The notes: generated from the sequence alone by a model not told the origin. Counted from the first letter of the stretch, positions 50,455 through 58,884 are shown. The stretch: DNA of 64,000 bases from JAGVXH01 sp041649755 (GCA_041649755.1 JBAZMK010000002.1:55740-119739); one strand, 5' to 3'. Made by a program: numbers and translations.

Positions 50455-51293
50455 ACGAAAAAACAAAACAAAATCTATCAACGAATGCACCAATAACTTG
50501 GTGTCCTGGATGCACCAATTTTATGATACTTGAAGCCGTAAAACAAACCTTAACAAATTTCATTGATTCAAAAAAGTTTAAACAAACGGATTTTGCAATT
50601 GCAACAGATATCGGATGTCACGCTAAAATCTTTGACTATCTTAATATTTCTGGTTTAAATTGCCTCCACGGAAGAGCACTCCCAACAGCAATAGGAATGA
50701 AAATAGGAAATCCTAATCTGAAAATCTTAACTTTCGCGGGAGACGGAGCAGTTTATTCAGAAGGAATAGAACATCTCGTTCATGCTTTTAGATATAATTC
50801 TGACTTAACTTTAATCCTGCACGACAACCAGTCTTTTTCACTGACAACAGGTCAGCCTGCACCAACAACACAACAAGGCTATATCTCAAAATCAGAACCA
50901 CTCGGGGTATTTGATAAGCCATTTAATCCTTTAAAAATCGCACTGGCTTCAGGAGCAACTTTTGTTGCAAGAACAAGTGCAAGAGACATTCCACACATGG
51001 TAGAAATATTTACAAAAGCAATCAATCACAAAGGATTCTCTTTTGTAGAAGTTATCCAAGACTGCTTGATATTCAACACAGAAGCCAACAACAAAGAAAA
51101 ATTCATGTATAAAATTTCAGATTGCCACAATAAACAAAGAGCTGAAAAACTCGCAGATGAATTTGACTATAACTCAAAAGAAGGAAAAATCCCAATAGGA
51201 GTAATTTATCAGGTCATGGAACCAGCGCTGGAAGAAAAATGGCCCCAATTAAAAGAATTATTAGAAAACAAAAAGAATTGGAAATCAAAGTGA
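50451..51293 (+). CDS. 2-oxoacid:ferredoxin oxidoreductase, beta subunit
   Basis: The 280-residue protein binds thiamine diphosphate (FAGDGAVYSEGIEHLVHAFRY) and a [4Fe-4S] cluster. Ligand Cys are seen in WCPGC, ATDIGCHAK and QDCLIFN. LHDNQSFSLTTGQPAPTT matches the TTGQ-x-S-PTT segment. It forms the enzyme with the upstream gamma-alpha protein. A hydrogenase-like gene begins within its stop codon region. Confidence 0.94.
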   Translation: MNEKTKQNLSTNAPITWCPGCTNFMILEAVKQTLTNFIDSKKFKQTDFAIATDIGCHAKIFDYLNISGLNCLHGRALPTAIGMKIGNPNLKILTFAGDGAVYSEGIEHLVHAFRYNSDLTLILHDNQSFSLTTGQPAPTTQQGYISKSEPLGVFDKPFNPLKIALASGATFVARTSARDIPHMVEIFTKAINHKGFSFVEVIQDCLIFNTEANNKEKFMYKISDCHNKQRAEKLADEFDYNSKEGKIPIGVIYQVMEPALEEKWPQLKELLENKKNWKSK

Positions 51294-52141
51294 AAAACAA
51301 AAATAATATCCTCCAAATAGAAAAAATCTTAAAATCAAAGACTCCTGCGGTTGCGCTTCTTGCACCTTCTTTTATAGTTGAGTTCTCATATCCTAACATA
51401 ATTTATAGATTAAAAAAATTGGGGTTTGACAAGGTTGTTGAATTAACTTTTGGAGCAAAAATGATAAATAGAGAATATCATAAATCCCTAAAAAATTCAA
51501 AATCCCTGATTATCGCCTCCCCCTGCCCTGGAATTGTGAATATCGTTAAAAATAACTTTCCTGAATTAAAAAACAATCTGGCTCAAATTGACAGCCCACT
51601 TACTTCAATGGCAAAAATTTGCAGAAAACATTTCCCAAAACATAAAACAATCTTCATATCACCTTGCGACTTTAAAAAACTGGAGTCAAACCAATCAAAA
51701 TACGTTGATGGGGTAATAGACTACGACCAGCTAAAAGAACTATTTAAAAAATATAAAATCAAAAAACCGCTTTTTAAAAAGAAAGTTAAATTCGACAAAT
51801 TTTACAATGACTACACTAAGATTTACCCTATATCTGGAGGGTTGGGAAAAACAGCAAACTTAAAAGGGATTATAAAAGAAGAGGAAGTCGCAGTGATAGA
51901 TGGATTAGAAGAAGTTATGAAGTTTTTGAAGAACCCAGATAAAAAAATCAGATTCCTTGATTGTCTTTTTTGCAGTGGCGGATGTATTAACGGACCGCAC
52001 ACAAATAAAAAATTAAGTGTGAAAAAAAAGCGAAAGATTATCCTCAAATACCTTAAAAAGTCCAAAAAAGAAGACATTCCTGAAGACAGAAAAGGACTCA
52101 TCAAAAAAGCGAAAGGAATTGATTTCACGAGAAAAGTCTAA
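51290..52141 (+). CDS. Minimal [FeFe]-hydrogenase-like H-cluster domain protein
   Basis: The 283-residue protein matches the large-subunit C-terminal domain of [FeFe] hydrogenases with no ferredoxin-like N-terminal domain. The H-cluster motifs occur in order: L1 IASPCPGIV (Cys79 kept; the proton-relay Cys before it is Pro), L2 SPCDFKKLE (Cys126, Lys129, Glu132), L3 CLFCSGGCINGP (Cys228, Cys232). APSFIVEFSYP and SPLTSMAKICRKHFP also fit. The GTG at 51290 overlaps the upstream TGA; an ATG 51 nt upstream is possible. The operon with the oxidoreductase suggests electron transfer from ferredoxin. A Nar1-like cluster-assembly protein is the alternative. Confidence 0.75.
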   Translation: MKNKNNILQIEKILKSKTPAVALLAPSFIVEFSYPNIIYRLKKLGFDKVVELTFGAKMINREYHKSLKNSKSLIIASPCPGIVNIVKNNFPELKNNLAQIDSPLTSMAKICRKHFPKHKTIFISPCDFKKLESNQSKYVDGVIDYDQLKELFKKYKIKKPLFKKKVKFDKFYNDYTKIYPISGGLGKTANLKGIIKEEEVAVIDGLEEVMKFLKNPDKKIRFLDCLFCSGGCINGPHTNKKLSVKKKRKIILKYLKKSKKEDIPEDRKGLIKKAKGIDFTRKV

Positions 52142-52950
52142 TCAATCTTAAATAATTTCTTAACATTCTCAACAAGCTTTTCCCTGACTTCTTCTTCGTC
52201 AATACCTTTTATTCTTGCTATTTCCTTAATAGTAACCAAAACATTAGAGGGTTCATTCCTCTCCACAACTACAGGAGACAAATAAGGCGAATCCGTCTCC
52301 GTAAGAAGCTGTTCAATTGAAGTCATCTCTACAACCATCTTAAAATGTTCCAGCCGTGTAATCACAGGAGGTATACTAAGAAACCAGCCGTTATCTATAC
52401 ATCTTTTAATCAAACTCTTTTTCCCGCTAAAACAATGCATAACTACTTTTTTCATCTTCTCCTCTTCTAAAATTTCAATAGCATCCTTCTCTGCCTTCCT
52501 CGAATGAATAACAACCGGCTTATCAATTTCTTTAGCCAAGTTCAAAATTTTCCTAAAAACAACTTTCTGCCTTTCCCTCAAAGCTTCACTATTCCTTATT
52601 TCTTCAAAACTATAATCAAGACCAATCTCCCCAATAGCAACACACTCATCAGAATTCCCTTTTATCCATTCCAACTCTTTATCAACATCAAAATTCTCAA
52701 TATCTCTCGGGAAAGCCTCTCCATGCGCTTCAAGTTCCTTAGCCAGAGCATCAATAGGATAAAGTCCAAAACTAACCATCAAAATATCTGGATACTTTTT
52801 CTTCATCTCAAGAACCTCTCTGTTAGTAGAAGAATTAACCCCTGAATTAATTACTGACACAGAGTTCTCTCTGCACCTGTCAATAACCTTATCTAAATCT
52901 GCTTTAAAACGGTCACTTTCCAAATGAGCATGAACATCAATATATTTCAT
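52138..52950 (-). CDS. TatD-family metal-dependent hydrolase
   Basis: The protein of about 270 residues has the TatD/amidohydrolase metal site: YIDVHAHLESDRF at the start, IGEIGLDYSFEE with the metal-bridging Glu, PVVIHSRKAEKDAIEIL, VMHCFSG and LLTETDSPYLSP. TatD proteins act as 3'-5' nucleases or on D-aminoacyl/phospho substrates. It converges with the hydrogenase-like gene with a 4-nt overlap. The ATG at 52950 is preferred over a TTG two codons upstream. Confidence 0.92.
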   Translation of the reverse strand: MKYIDVHAHLESDRFKADLDKVIDRCRENSVSVINSGVNSSTNREVLEMKKKYPDILMVSFGLYPIDALAKELEAHGEAFPRDIENFDVDKELEWIKGNSDECVAIGEIGLDYSFEEIRNSEALRERQKVVFRKILNLAKEIDKPVVIHSRKAEKDAIEILEEEKMKKVVMHCFSGKKSLIKRCIDNGWFLSIPPVITRLEHFKMVVEMTSIEQLLTETDSPYLSPVVVERNEPSNVLVTIKEIARIKGIDEEEVREKLVENVKKLFKID

Positions 52951-53026
52951 ACTCAAAAAAACAAAACAAAACTTATAAGTCTTCCCACCGCTAGGCTTTT
53001 AAATTAACACTCTTATAAATAATCAT

Positions 53027-53099
53027 AGCCCTTTAGTCTAGCGGTCAAGGATACGAGACTCTGACTCTCGTGACCCAGGTTCGAATCCTGGAGGGGCTA
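53027..53099 (+). tRNA. tRNA-Gln (anticodon CUG)
   Basis: Acceptor AGCCCTT/AGGGGCT has the A1-U72 pair used by archaeal GatDE to recognise tRNA-Gln. The anticodon loop is CTCTGAC in stem CGAGA/TCTCG, and the T-arm CCAGG/CCTGG is intact. It is followed by a hairpin element ending in a copy of its 3' end. Confidence 0.94.
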
Positions 53100-53202
53100 T
53101 GGATGAGAACCTGAAGGTTCGACAAGCAATTAAGTCTTGCGTTTTCCTATTACATCTAAACTATTTTAAGCAAGACATGATTGTGAGCCCTAGAGGGGCT
53201 AT
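53100..53202 (+). repeat. Structured element after tRNA-Gln with hairpin copy 2 and duplicated tRNA 3' end
   Basis: A small hairpin GAACC/GGTTC (53107-53120) precedes GGTTCGA, a T-arm mimic. Then comes the hairpin shared with tRNA-Val: CAATTAAGTCTTGC (53127-53140) with GCAAGACATGATTG (53170-53183), closing a 29-nt loop. The element ends in GAGGGGCTAT (53193-53202), an exact copy of 53091-53100. A degraded T-stem (CCTAG for CCTGG) precedes that copy. It reads as a partial second tRNA-Gln 3' end carrying the same T-loop insert as tRNA-Val. Confidence 0.8.
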
Positions 53203-53263
53203 TAAACTAACGAAAAGTATCAAAAAGAGGTAATTTTTTATACTCAAAAAACAAAAGATACTC

Positions 53264-53815
53264 ATGGAGATTCTATTTATAAGACATGGAGAGAAAGAAA
53301 AAGGAATAGAAAATCCAGGCATAACAAAAAAAGGAATAAAACAGGTAAAATACTTGAATAAAAAATTGAAGAAACAAAAATTCGACGAACTATATTGTAG
53401 CGACAAATTAAGGGCAAAACAAACCGCTGCCTATGTTTCTAAAGTAGTAAAACTAAAACCAAAAGTTGAAGAGTCTCTTAACGAATTTGACGGCGAGGTT
53501 ATAAAAACTCCTCAAAAACATTGGAACAAAGAACAAAAGGAAAAATACTCTAAACTTAAAATTTTTTTAAAATCATTCACAGAAAAAGCAAATTCAAACA
53601 AAAGGATTTTAATAGTTGCTCATGGAAATACAAATCGTTTAATCTTAGCATTATTGCTTGAATTAGAATTAAAAAATCTTATCCGCCTTCAACAATCTGA
53701 AACTGCAATGAACGAGATATATTGGGTTGAAAGATTCGGTAATTGGAGGCTCAGATATTGGAATGATACTTCCCACTTAACAAAGAAACTCCTTGGAAAA
53801 GAAAAAGATTTTTAA
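53264..53815 (+). CDS. Histidine phosphatase superfamily protein (phosphoglycerate-mutase-like)
   Basis: The 183-residue protein begins with the phosphate-binding FIRHGEKEKG and has YCSDKLRAKQTAAYVSK, the acid/base region SLNEFDGEV and the second His in LIVAHGNTNRLIL. It is a phosphatase or mutase on a small phospho-substrate. It is not clearly a glycolytic cofactor-dependent mutase, being short. It starts 61 nt after the tRNA-Gln element. Confidence 0.87.
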   Translation: MEILFIRHGEKEKGIENPGITKKGIKQVKYLNKKLKKQKFDELYCSDKLRAKQTAAYVSKVVKLKPKVEESLNEFDGEVIKTPQKHWNKEQKEKYSKLKIFLKSFTEKANSNKRILIVAHGNTNRLILALLLELELKNLIRLQQSETAMNEIYWVERFGNWRLRYWNDTSHLTKKLLGKEKDF

Positions 53816-53859
53816 AAAATAAATAAATTAAAAAATAAATGAAAGTTAGTATTCCTCTC

Positions 53860-54006
53860 TTACTTTACTAAAGCAGCCCAAGCTCCGAAAACGATAGCCA
53901 CTACCGCACCTATTGGAACTCCCCAAGAGTCCATACTAACTACATATTGACTTATCAAAGCTAAAAGACCTCCAACAGCTGCAACCCAGCCAGCCCATTT
54001 TGCCAT
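53860..54006 (-). CDS. 48-residue hydrophobic membrane protein
   Basis: This small frame encodes a peptide starting MAKWAGWVAAVGGLLALI and ending in a second hydrophobic stretch IGAVVAIVFGAWAALVK. That gives two membrane segments with a short SMDSWGVP loop. A strong GGAGGT ribosome binding site lies 10 nt before the ATG, which supports real expression. It resembles in style, not sequence, the DUF378 protein at 11.6 kb. No function is known. Confidence 0.7.
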   Translation of the reverse strand: MAKWAGWVAAVGGLLALISQYVVSMDSWGVPIGAVVAIVFGAWAALVK

Positions 54007-54114
54007 TTTAATTGATACCTCCTTTCATCTTAAATCAGCTAATCATAACCTTATATAACTACATAGAACTTTATATATAAACCTTTTGATAAAAAATCTA
54101 AGGTCATCTAAAAC

Positions 54115-54122
54115 TTTATAAA
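54115..54122 (+). promoter_or_regulatory. TATA box of the eL41-like gene
   Basis: TTTATAAA is centred about 25 nt before the ATG at 54144. A second TTATAAA (54277-54283) stands in the same position before rfcS at 54305. Both genes therefore look leaderless. Confidence 0.6.
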
Positions 54123-54143
54123 CCAACTTTTGCGATAAATAAT

Positions 54144-54254
54144 ATGAAAAGAAGTTCAAGAAGATGGAAGAAAAAAGGCCAAATGAGATGGAAATGGCAA
54201 AGAAAGAGACTCAAGAAAGAAAAGCGAAAGAGAAAACTTAAGAGAAACAAATAA
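54144..54254 (+). CDS. eL41-like highly basic ribosomal peptide
   Basis: The 36-residue peptide is almost entirely Lys, Arg, Trp and Gln: MKRSSRRWKKKGQ, then MRWKWQRKRLKKEKRKRKL. The second part aligns by pattern with eL41, a peptide of about 25 residues of the form MRxKWxKKRxRRLxRKRRK. The 13-residue N-terminal extension is unusual; an internal ATG at 54183 would remove it, but the promoter position favours 54144. It sits upstream of rfcS. Confidence 0.6.
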   Translation: MKRSSRRWKKKGQMRWKWQRKRLKKEKRKRKLKRNK

Positions 54255-54304
54255 TTCTAACTCACTACAACAATCCTTATAAACCAACTTTATCTTTTCT
54301 ACCT

Positions 54305-55279
54305 ATGACAGAACATTATAGCTCTGAAGTTTGGACTGAAAAATACAGACCTAAAAAATTTGAGGATATGGTCGGACAAAGTGAGATTCTAAAAAGAGTT
54401 CGTTCCCTTGTAAATTCTCTTAATATCCCTCATTTACTCTTTGCGGGACCCGCTGGAACAGGAAAATCCACTCTTGCATTAATTGTTGTAAAACAACTTT
54501 TTGGAGAAAGCTGGAGAGAAAACTACCTTGAATTAAATGCATCAGATGAAAGAGGAATTGATGTAGTCAGGCAGAAAGTAAAAGACTTCGCAAGAACCAA
54601 AGCGATAAGCAACGTTCCTTTCAAAGTAATTTTCCTTGACGAAGCCGACGCCCTGACAAGAGAAGCCCAACAAGCATTAAGACGAACTATGGAAAACTAC
54701 ACTTCCACCTGCAGATTCATAATGTCCTGCAACTATTCTTCAAAAATAATTGACCCGATTCAATCAAGAACAGTCGTATTCAGATTTCAGTTACTAGAGA
54801 AAAAAGACATCAAAAGAAGAATAGATTTAATAGCAGAAAGAGAGGGGCTATCAATTACCCCAGAAGCCTTTGACGCATTGCATGAATCAAGCGAAGGAGA
54901 CTGCCGAAGAGTAATCAATCTTTTGCAGGCAACAGCATCAATTTCCCCAAATATCACTCCGGACCTTGTGAACACAATAGTCTCAAAAGCAAAACCCTCT
55001 GATGTAAGAATCGTCCTTGATTACGCCCTCGCAGGTGACTTTCAAAACTCCCGTGAAAAACTTTTAGAAATTATGCTAAAAGAATCCGTCTCTGGTCAGG
55101 ACATTATAAAAGCAATCCAAAAAGAAGTCTGGAACTTAAACATCGACAACGCCTTAAAAGTAAAATTAACAGAAAAAACAGGGGAAATAGAGTTCAGACT
55201 AATTGAAGGAAGTGACGAATTCATTCAATTAGAAGCACTTTTAGCGAGTTTTATTTTAGCAGGCCAAGGAGGTGCATAG
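54305..55279 (+). CDS. rfcS: Replication factor C small subunit
   Basis: The 324-residue AAA+ protein loads the PCNA clamp. It has WTEKYRPKKFEDMVGQ, Walker A AGPAGTGKST, LNASDERGIDVVR, Walker B FLDEADALT, the SRC-type motif CNYSSKIIDPIQSRT and the C-terminal collar domain. Length fits RfcS. Two small genes separate it from the large subunit. Confidence 0.96.
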   Translation: MTEHYSSEVWTEKYRPKKFEDMVGQSEILKRVRSLVNSLNIPHLLFAGPAGTGKSTLALIVVKQLFGESWRENYLELNASDERGIDVVRQKVKDFARTKAISNVPFKVIFLDEADALTREAQQALRRTMENYTSTCRFIMSCNYSSKIIDPIQSRTVVFRFQLLEKKDIKRRIDLIAEREGLSITPEAFDALHESSEGDCRRVINLLQATASISPNITPDLVNTIVSKAKPSDVRIVLDYALAGDFQNSREKLLEIMLKESVSGQDIIKAIQKEVWNLNIDNALKVKLTEKTGEIEFRLIEGSDEFIQLEALLASFILAGQGGA

Positions 55280-55690
55280 ATGAAAATCTTCATTGTATGC
55301 AGTAAACATTTTTATAAAGAAGTAGAAGAAATTGCGAATTTTTTGAAGAAACAAGGGCATAAAATAACTTATCCAAATTCTTTTGATGAGCCACTTATGG
55401 AAGAAAAAATGAAAGTGAATGGGAAAGAAAATCATAAAAAATGGAAAAGAGAAATGTTAAAAAAAGATGAAGAGAATATTAAACCACAAGATGCAATTTT
55501 AGTCTTAAATTTTGAAAAAAGAGGAATCCCAAATTATGTAGGAGGTGCAACATTTTTAGAGATTTACAAAGCATTTGAGTTAAACAAAAAAGTATTCTTT
55601 TACAATCCTCTGCCCAGTTGCTCATTTACTGACGAACTACTCGCAATAGACCCAATTATAATAAATGGAGATTTAAACAAAATAAAATGA
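55280..55690 (+). CDS. Nucleoside 2-deoxyribosyltransferase-like protein
   Basis: The 136-residue protein starts MKIFIVCSKHFYKEVEEIANFLKKQG (Rossmann-like first strand), and has AILVLNFEKRGIPNYVGGATFLEIYKA, which resembles the catalytic-Asp/Gly-x-x-x-E segment of the 2-deoxyribosyltransferase superfamily. The Glu in ATFLEIYKA would be the nucleophile. It begins at the base after the rfcS stop and overlaps the next gene by 4 nt. The role in the replication operon is unclear. Confidence 0.6.
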   Translation: MKIFIVCSKHFYKEVEEIANFLKKQGHKITYPNSFDEPLMEEKMKVNGKENHKKWKREMLKKDEENIKPQDAILVLNFEKRGIPNYVGGATFLEIYKAFELNKKVFFYNPLPSCSFTDELLAIDPIIINGDLNKIK

Positions 55691-56016
55691 AAATAACTAA
55701 ACCGCGATTAGGAAACTTGATTTGTGGGGAAATTTTCAGAAATAAAAGAGCACTAAGAAAGTATTACTTAGATAAAGCAAGAGCAATAAAAAGAATAACG
55801 ACAGAATATTGGCAATATGATTTTCGGGGAGATTTGCGCGAAAGTGAAAGGATGATATTAAATTATGATTTAGGAAATAAAATTGCTGCAATATCCTCTG
55901 GTCTAAGAAGAATTCAAAGAGCACAAAATACTGAGGAAATAATATCCGCTGTAAATATCTATTCTCCGTTATTAGAAGAAGTTTTAAGGAGAACGGAACC
56001 ATTAATTAAAAAATGA
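55687..56016 (+). CDS. Helical protein of unknown function
   Basis: The 109-residue, basic, mostly helical protein (DKARAIKRITTEYWQYDFRGDLRESERM, AAISSGLRRIQRAQ) matches no family I know. It overlaps both neighbours by 4 nt and lies between the two RFC genes, so it is co-expressed with the clamp loader. Confidence 0.65.
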   Translation: MKITKPRLGNLICGEIFRNKRALRKYYLDKARAIKRITTEYWQYDFRGDLRESERMILNYDLGNKIAAISSGLRRIQRAQNTEEIISAVNIYSPLLEEVLRRTEPLIKK

Positions 56017-57215
56017 TAAACGACAAAAATATTCCATGGTGTGAGAAATACAGGGTTAGAAAATTCTCTGATATTAAAAGCCAAAGCTTAGCAATTGACA
56101 AAACTAGAATCTTTCTAAGAAGCTTCCCTAAGAAAAAAGCCGCAGTTCTGCACGGACCGCCGGGGGTCGGAAAGACTAGTCTCGCTTACGCAATTGCCTC
56201 AGAAATCGATGCCGAAATATTAGAATTAAACGCCTCAGACCTTAGAAACAAAACAAAAATTTCTGAAATAATAGGACCTGCAAGTCAGCAAAGAAGCCTC
56301 TTCAAAAAACACAAAATCATTTTAGTAGATGAAGTAGATGGAGTATCCGCAGTTAAAGACAAGGGGGGCTTAGGCGAACTTTTGGTATTAATTGAAAAAT
56401 CTGCATTTCCTATAATTCTCACGGCAAATGACATCTGGCAACAAAAATTCAACTTACTTAGACAAAAGTCAGACCTAATCCAATTAAAAGAAGTTGATTA
56501 CAAGGTAATCCTTGAAATTCTAAAAGAAGTCTGTGAAAAGGAAAACTGCGCAGTTTCAAGCGAAGTCCTAACCTCCATATCAATAAAAGCACGTGGGGAC
56601 ATTCGTGCAGCCTTAAACGACCTTCAAATGCTCTCAAAAATGGACTCTCCCGAATTAGTTAGAGAAGTAGAAGAAAGAAACAGAGAACAATCAATTTTTA
56701 CCGCACTTCAATACATTTTCAAAAACGCAAAAATAAATGAAGAAATGCTAAAGGTCTTTGATAACGTAAATATGCCTATAGATGAAATTTTCTTATGGGT
56801 CGAAGAAAACCTTCCTCTTGAATACAAAGGAAAAGAACTCGTCCAAGCCTTAAACGCACTCTCTTTAGCGGACGTTTTTAGGGGGAGAATTCAAAGACAA
56901 AGACACTGGAGATTTATGGTATACGAATATTTCTTGCTAGGACCTGCAATCGCAGGAGCCAAACCTTACAACAGAACTGGCTGGACAAGCTACCGAAAAC
57001 CCTCAAGAATCCTCAAAATTTGGCTTCAAAACCAGAGAAACATAAAGAAAAAATCAATATGCCAAAAATACTCTAAAAAATGCCACATCTCAACAAAAAC
57101 CGCAATGAAAGATTGGCTACTAATAAGACAAATACTCAAAAACGAAAAAATAAGAAAAGAACTAAAACTTGACTCTGACGAAATCACTTACCTAGAAAAA
57201 CCAATTATCGCCTAA
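56013..57215 (+). CDS. rfcL: Replication factor C large subunit
   Basis: The 400-residue AAA+ protein completes the clamp loader. It has CEKYRVRKFSDIKSQ, Walker A GPPGVGKTS, LNASDLRNKTKISEIIG, Walker B LVDEVDGVS, sensor TANDIW and the RGDIRAALNDLQ motif. It ends without the long charged tail and PIP-box region of many RfcL proteins (450-500). It is coupled to the upstream gene by a 4-nt overlap. Confidence 0.93.
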   Translation: MINDKNIPWCEKYRVRKFSDIKSQSLAIDKTRIFLRSFPKKKAAVLHGPPGVGKTSLAYAIASEIDAEILELNASDLRNKTKISEIIGPASQQRSLFKKHKIILVDEVDGVSAVKDKGGLGELLVLIEKSAFPIILTANDIWQQKFNLLRQKSDLIQLKEVDYKVILEILKEVCEKENCAVSSEVLTSISIKARGDIRAALNDLQMLSKMDSPELVREVEERNREQSIFTALQYIFKNAKINEEMLKVFDNVNMPIDEIFLWVEENLPLEYKGKELVQALNALSLADVFRGRIQRQRHWRFMVYEYFLLGPAIAGAKPYNRTGWTSYRKPSRILKIWLQNQRNIKKKSICQKYSKKCHISTKTAMKDWLLIRQILKNEKIRKELKLDSDEITYLEKPIIA

Positions 57216-57256
57216 ATAATATAAATCCTTATAAAGAAAACCCTATAATTTACTTG

Positions 57257-57727
57257 ATGGTAAGTAACGAAGAACTAATAGAACACATAAAATACTGCAC
57301 TCCTTGGAAATTTGATAACCCTTCAGAACTCAACCTTTTTCTTAATAGTCTTTTAAATCCAAATGGAGAACTTCCGGTTGTTGTTGGAAGAAAAACAATG
57401 GTTGGTCGTGAGTATAGCGTTGAAAGAATTGGGGCTTTTGATAATAATGAAGAAAGAACTCTAGAAAAATACCTTCATGTTCTAAGAACTTTACCAAACA
57501 AAAGTTTAAAAGATTTCACGGCAGAAATTACCGCATTCTCTCTTGAAGAGCTAAGTTATAGAGAATCGGGATGTCCTCTTTACATTACTAATCATTTGGA
57601 GAGGGCTGTTAGAATTACTGGAGATTTCACTTTTGTAACTGATGGTGATGAGAGAGGATATGAATTAAATTTTTATAGAGATGTCCCCGAAACAGAAAAA
57701 GCTTTCAGAAATGAAGGATTAATTTAG
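57257..57727 (+). CDS. Conserved-looking protein of unknown function
   Basis: The 156-residue soluble protein contains SNEELIEHIKYCTPWKFD, LPVVVGRKTMVGREYSVERI and LERAVRITGDFTFVTDGD. I recognise no family. The ATG at 57257 is preferred over a TTG one codon upstream; a CCTTATAAAG stretch lies upstream. It stands alone. Confidence 0.65.
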   Translation: MVSNEELIEHIKYCTPWKFDNPSELNLFLNSLLNPNGELPVVVGRKTMVGREYSVERIGAFDNNEERTLEKYLHVLRTLPNKSLKDFTAEITAFSLEELSYRESGCPLYITNHLERAVRITGDFTFVTDGDERGYELNFYRDVPETEKAFRNEGLI

Positions 57728-57755
57728 AACATAAATTTCTTAAAAAAATAAATTT

Positions 57756-58700
57756 CTAACACTGTGCTGAAGTACTTGCTCCAGATTCATCCCAACCCCA
57801 CATAGGAGTAGGAGTATCAATTGAAAGCTCCTGACTACAATCTTCTGGAACCTCATTAAACGCCGAACAGGCAGTTGTTAAATAACTCGCAGGACTTCTT
57901 CCACTCTGTGCAATTACCCCATTCACAACTAATGTAGGTGAACCGCCAACACCATAACCTTGACTAAGGGTAGAATCTATAGCATAATAATCTTCCCATC
58001 TACCAGACTCTATACACTCATTCATAGCTTCTTCATCAACTCCTGCAGACTCAAGAGCAGTAGTATAATTCCCTTCTTCTAAGAACTTCTTTAGATAAGG
58101 GATAAACTTTTCGGACTGCTCTTCTCTTATACAAACCTGCCTTGGAGTTTCGGTCTTTTCAGGCTCATGCATAAAGTAATGAACAAATCTAACCTTTGCA
58201 TCTATTTTGTTTCCCATAGCTTCTATAAAGGGGATAAATCCTTTCTCAGCCTGAGTTCCATAAGGGCAATGAGTCATAACAAATAATTCTATTACCGGTT
58301 TATCTGACTTTGGAATTTCAGTCGAAGTAGAAGGTTGTTCTGAAACAGATTCTTCAGTTTCAATAATACTCATTTGTCCAACATACTTTCCGTCACCTGA
58401 AAGCGTTAATGCTCCAGCCGGCTCACCATTCAAAGAAAAAACTATTTGATACATCCCCGAAACGCTAGTAACATTTATTACTTCTATGTCTCCTAAAACC
58501 CCCCTTTCTTTGAAATAATCCGACAAAAAATTCTGAGTTATTTCTTTTGCGACATTCGCATTAACAACTGAACCTCCTCTAAAAGAACTTCCATAAATAA
58601 CAACACCTAAAAGAAGAATAGCCAAAACAAAAGTCGAAACAATCCAATAATTCGAAAACTTCCCCTTACTCTTTTTAGAAACTTCATTTTCCTCTGTCAT
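57756..58700 (-). CDS. Membrane-anchored DsbA-like thioredoxin-fold protein
   Basis: The 314-residue protein has an N-terminal membrane helix (about 19-37), a small beta domain (about 50-110), a Ser/Thr linker, and a DsbA/thioredoxin-fold domain from about 133. The active-site motif is MTHCPYGTQ, with the second Cys of CPYC replaced by Gly. GYGVGGSPTLVVNG supplies the cis-Pro loop. Further Cys (RQVCIREE, MNECIES, TTACSAF) may form other disulfides. It probably works in extracytoplasmic disulfide chemistry or as a thiol carrier. Confidence 0.82.
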   Translation of the reverse strand: MTEENEVSKKSKGKFSNYWIVSTFVLAILLLGVVIYGSSFRGGSVVNANVAKEITQNFLSDYFKERGVLGDIEVINVTSVSGMYQIVFSLNGEPAGALTLSGDGKYVGQMSIIETEESVSEQPSTSTEIPKSDKPVIELFVMTHCPYGTQAEKGFIPFIEAMGNKIDAKVRFVHYFMHEPEKTETPRQVCIREEQSEKFIPYLKKFLEEGNYTTALESAGVDEEAMNECIESGRWEDYYAIDSTLSQGYGVGGSPTLVVNGVIAQSGRSPASYLTTACSAFNEVPEDCSQELSIDTPTPMWGWDESGASTSAQC

Positions 58701-58800
58701 TTCACACTAAAAAATTACTTATTTATAAATGTTTGCACAAAAGTTTGGAAAATCCGATGAGGGAATATATTTTCCTTCCAAAATAGACTTATCAATAAAA

Positions 58801-58884
58801 TGTGGGGAGGAGGATTCGAACCCCCGAAGGCATAAAGCCACAGGATCTTAAGTCCTGCCCGTTTGGCCACTCCGGCACCCCCAC
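58801..58884 (-). tRNA. tRNA-Leu (anticodon UAA)
   Basis: On the minus strand, the acceptor GTGGGGG/TCCCCAC with discriminator A, the anticodon loop CTTAAGA in CAGGA/TCCTG, a long variable arm and T-loop TTCGAAT are all present. No duplicated 3' end follows it. Confidence 0.95.

Noticed and set aside
51239..51289. Longer start for the hydrogenase-like protein
   Set aside because: It would overlap the oxidoreductase beta gene by 55 nt with a basic leader unlike the family. GTG overlapping the stop as GTGA is more typical of this genome, where 4-nt overlaps are common.
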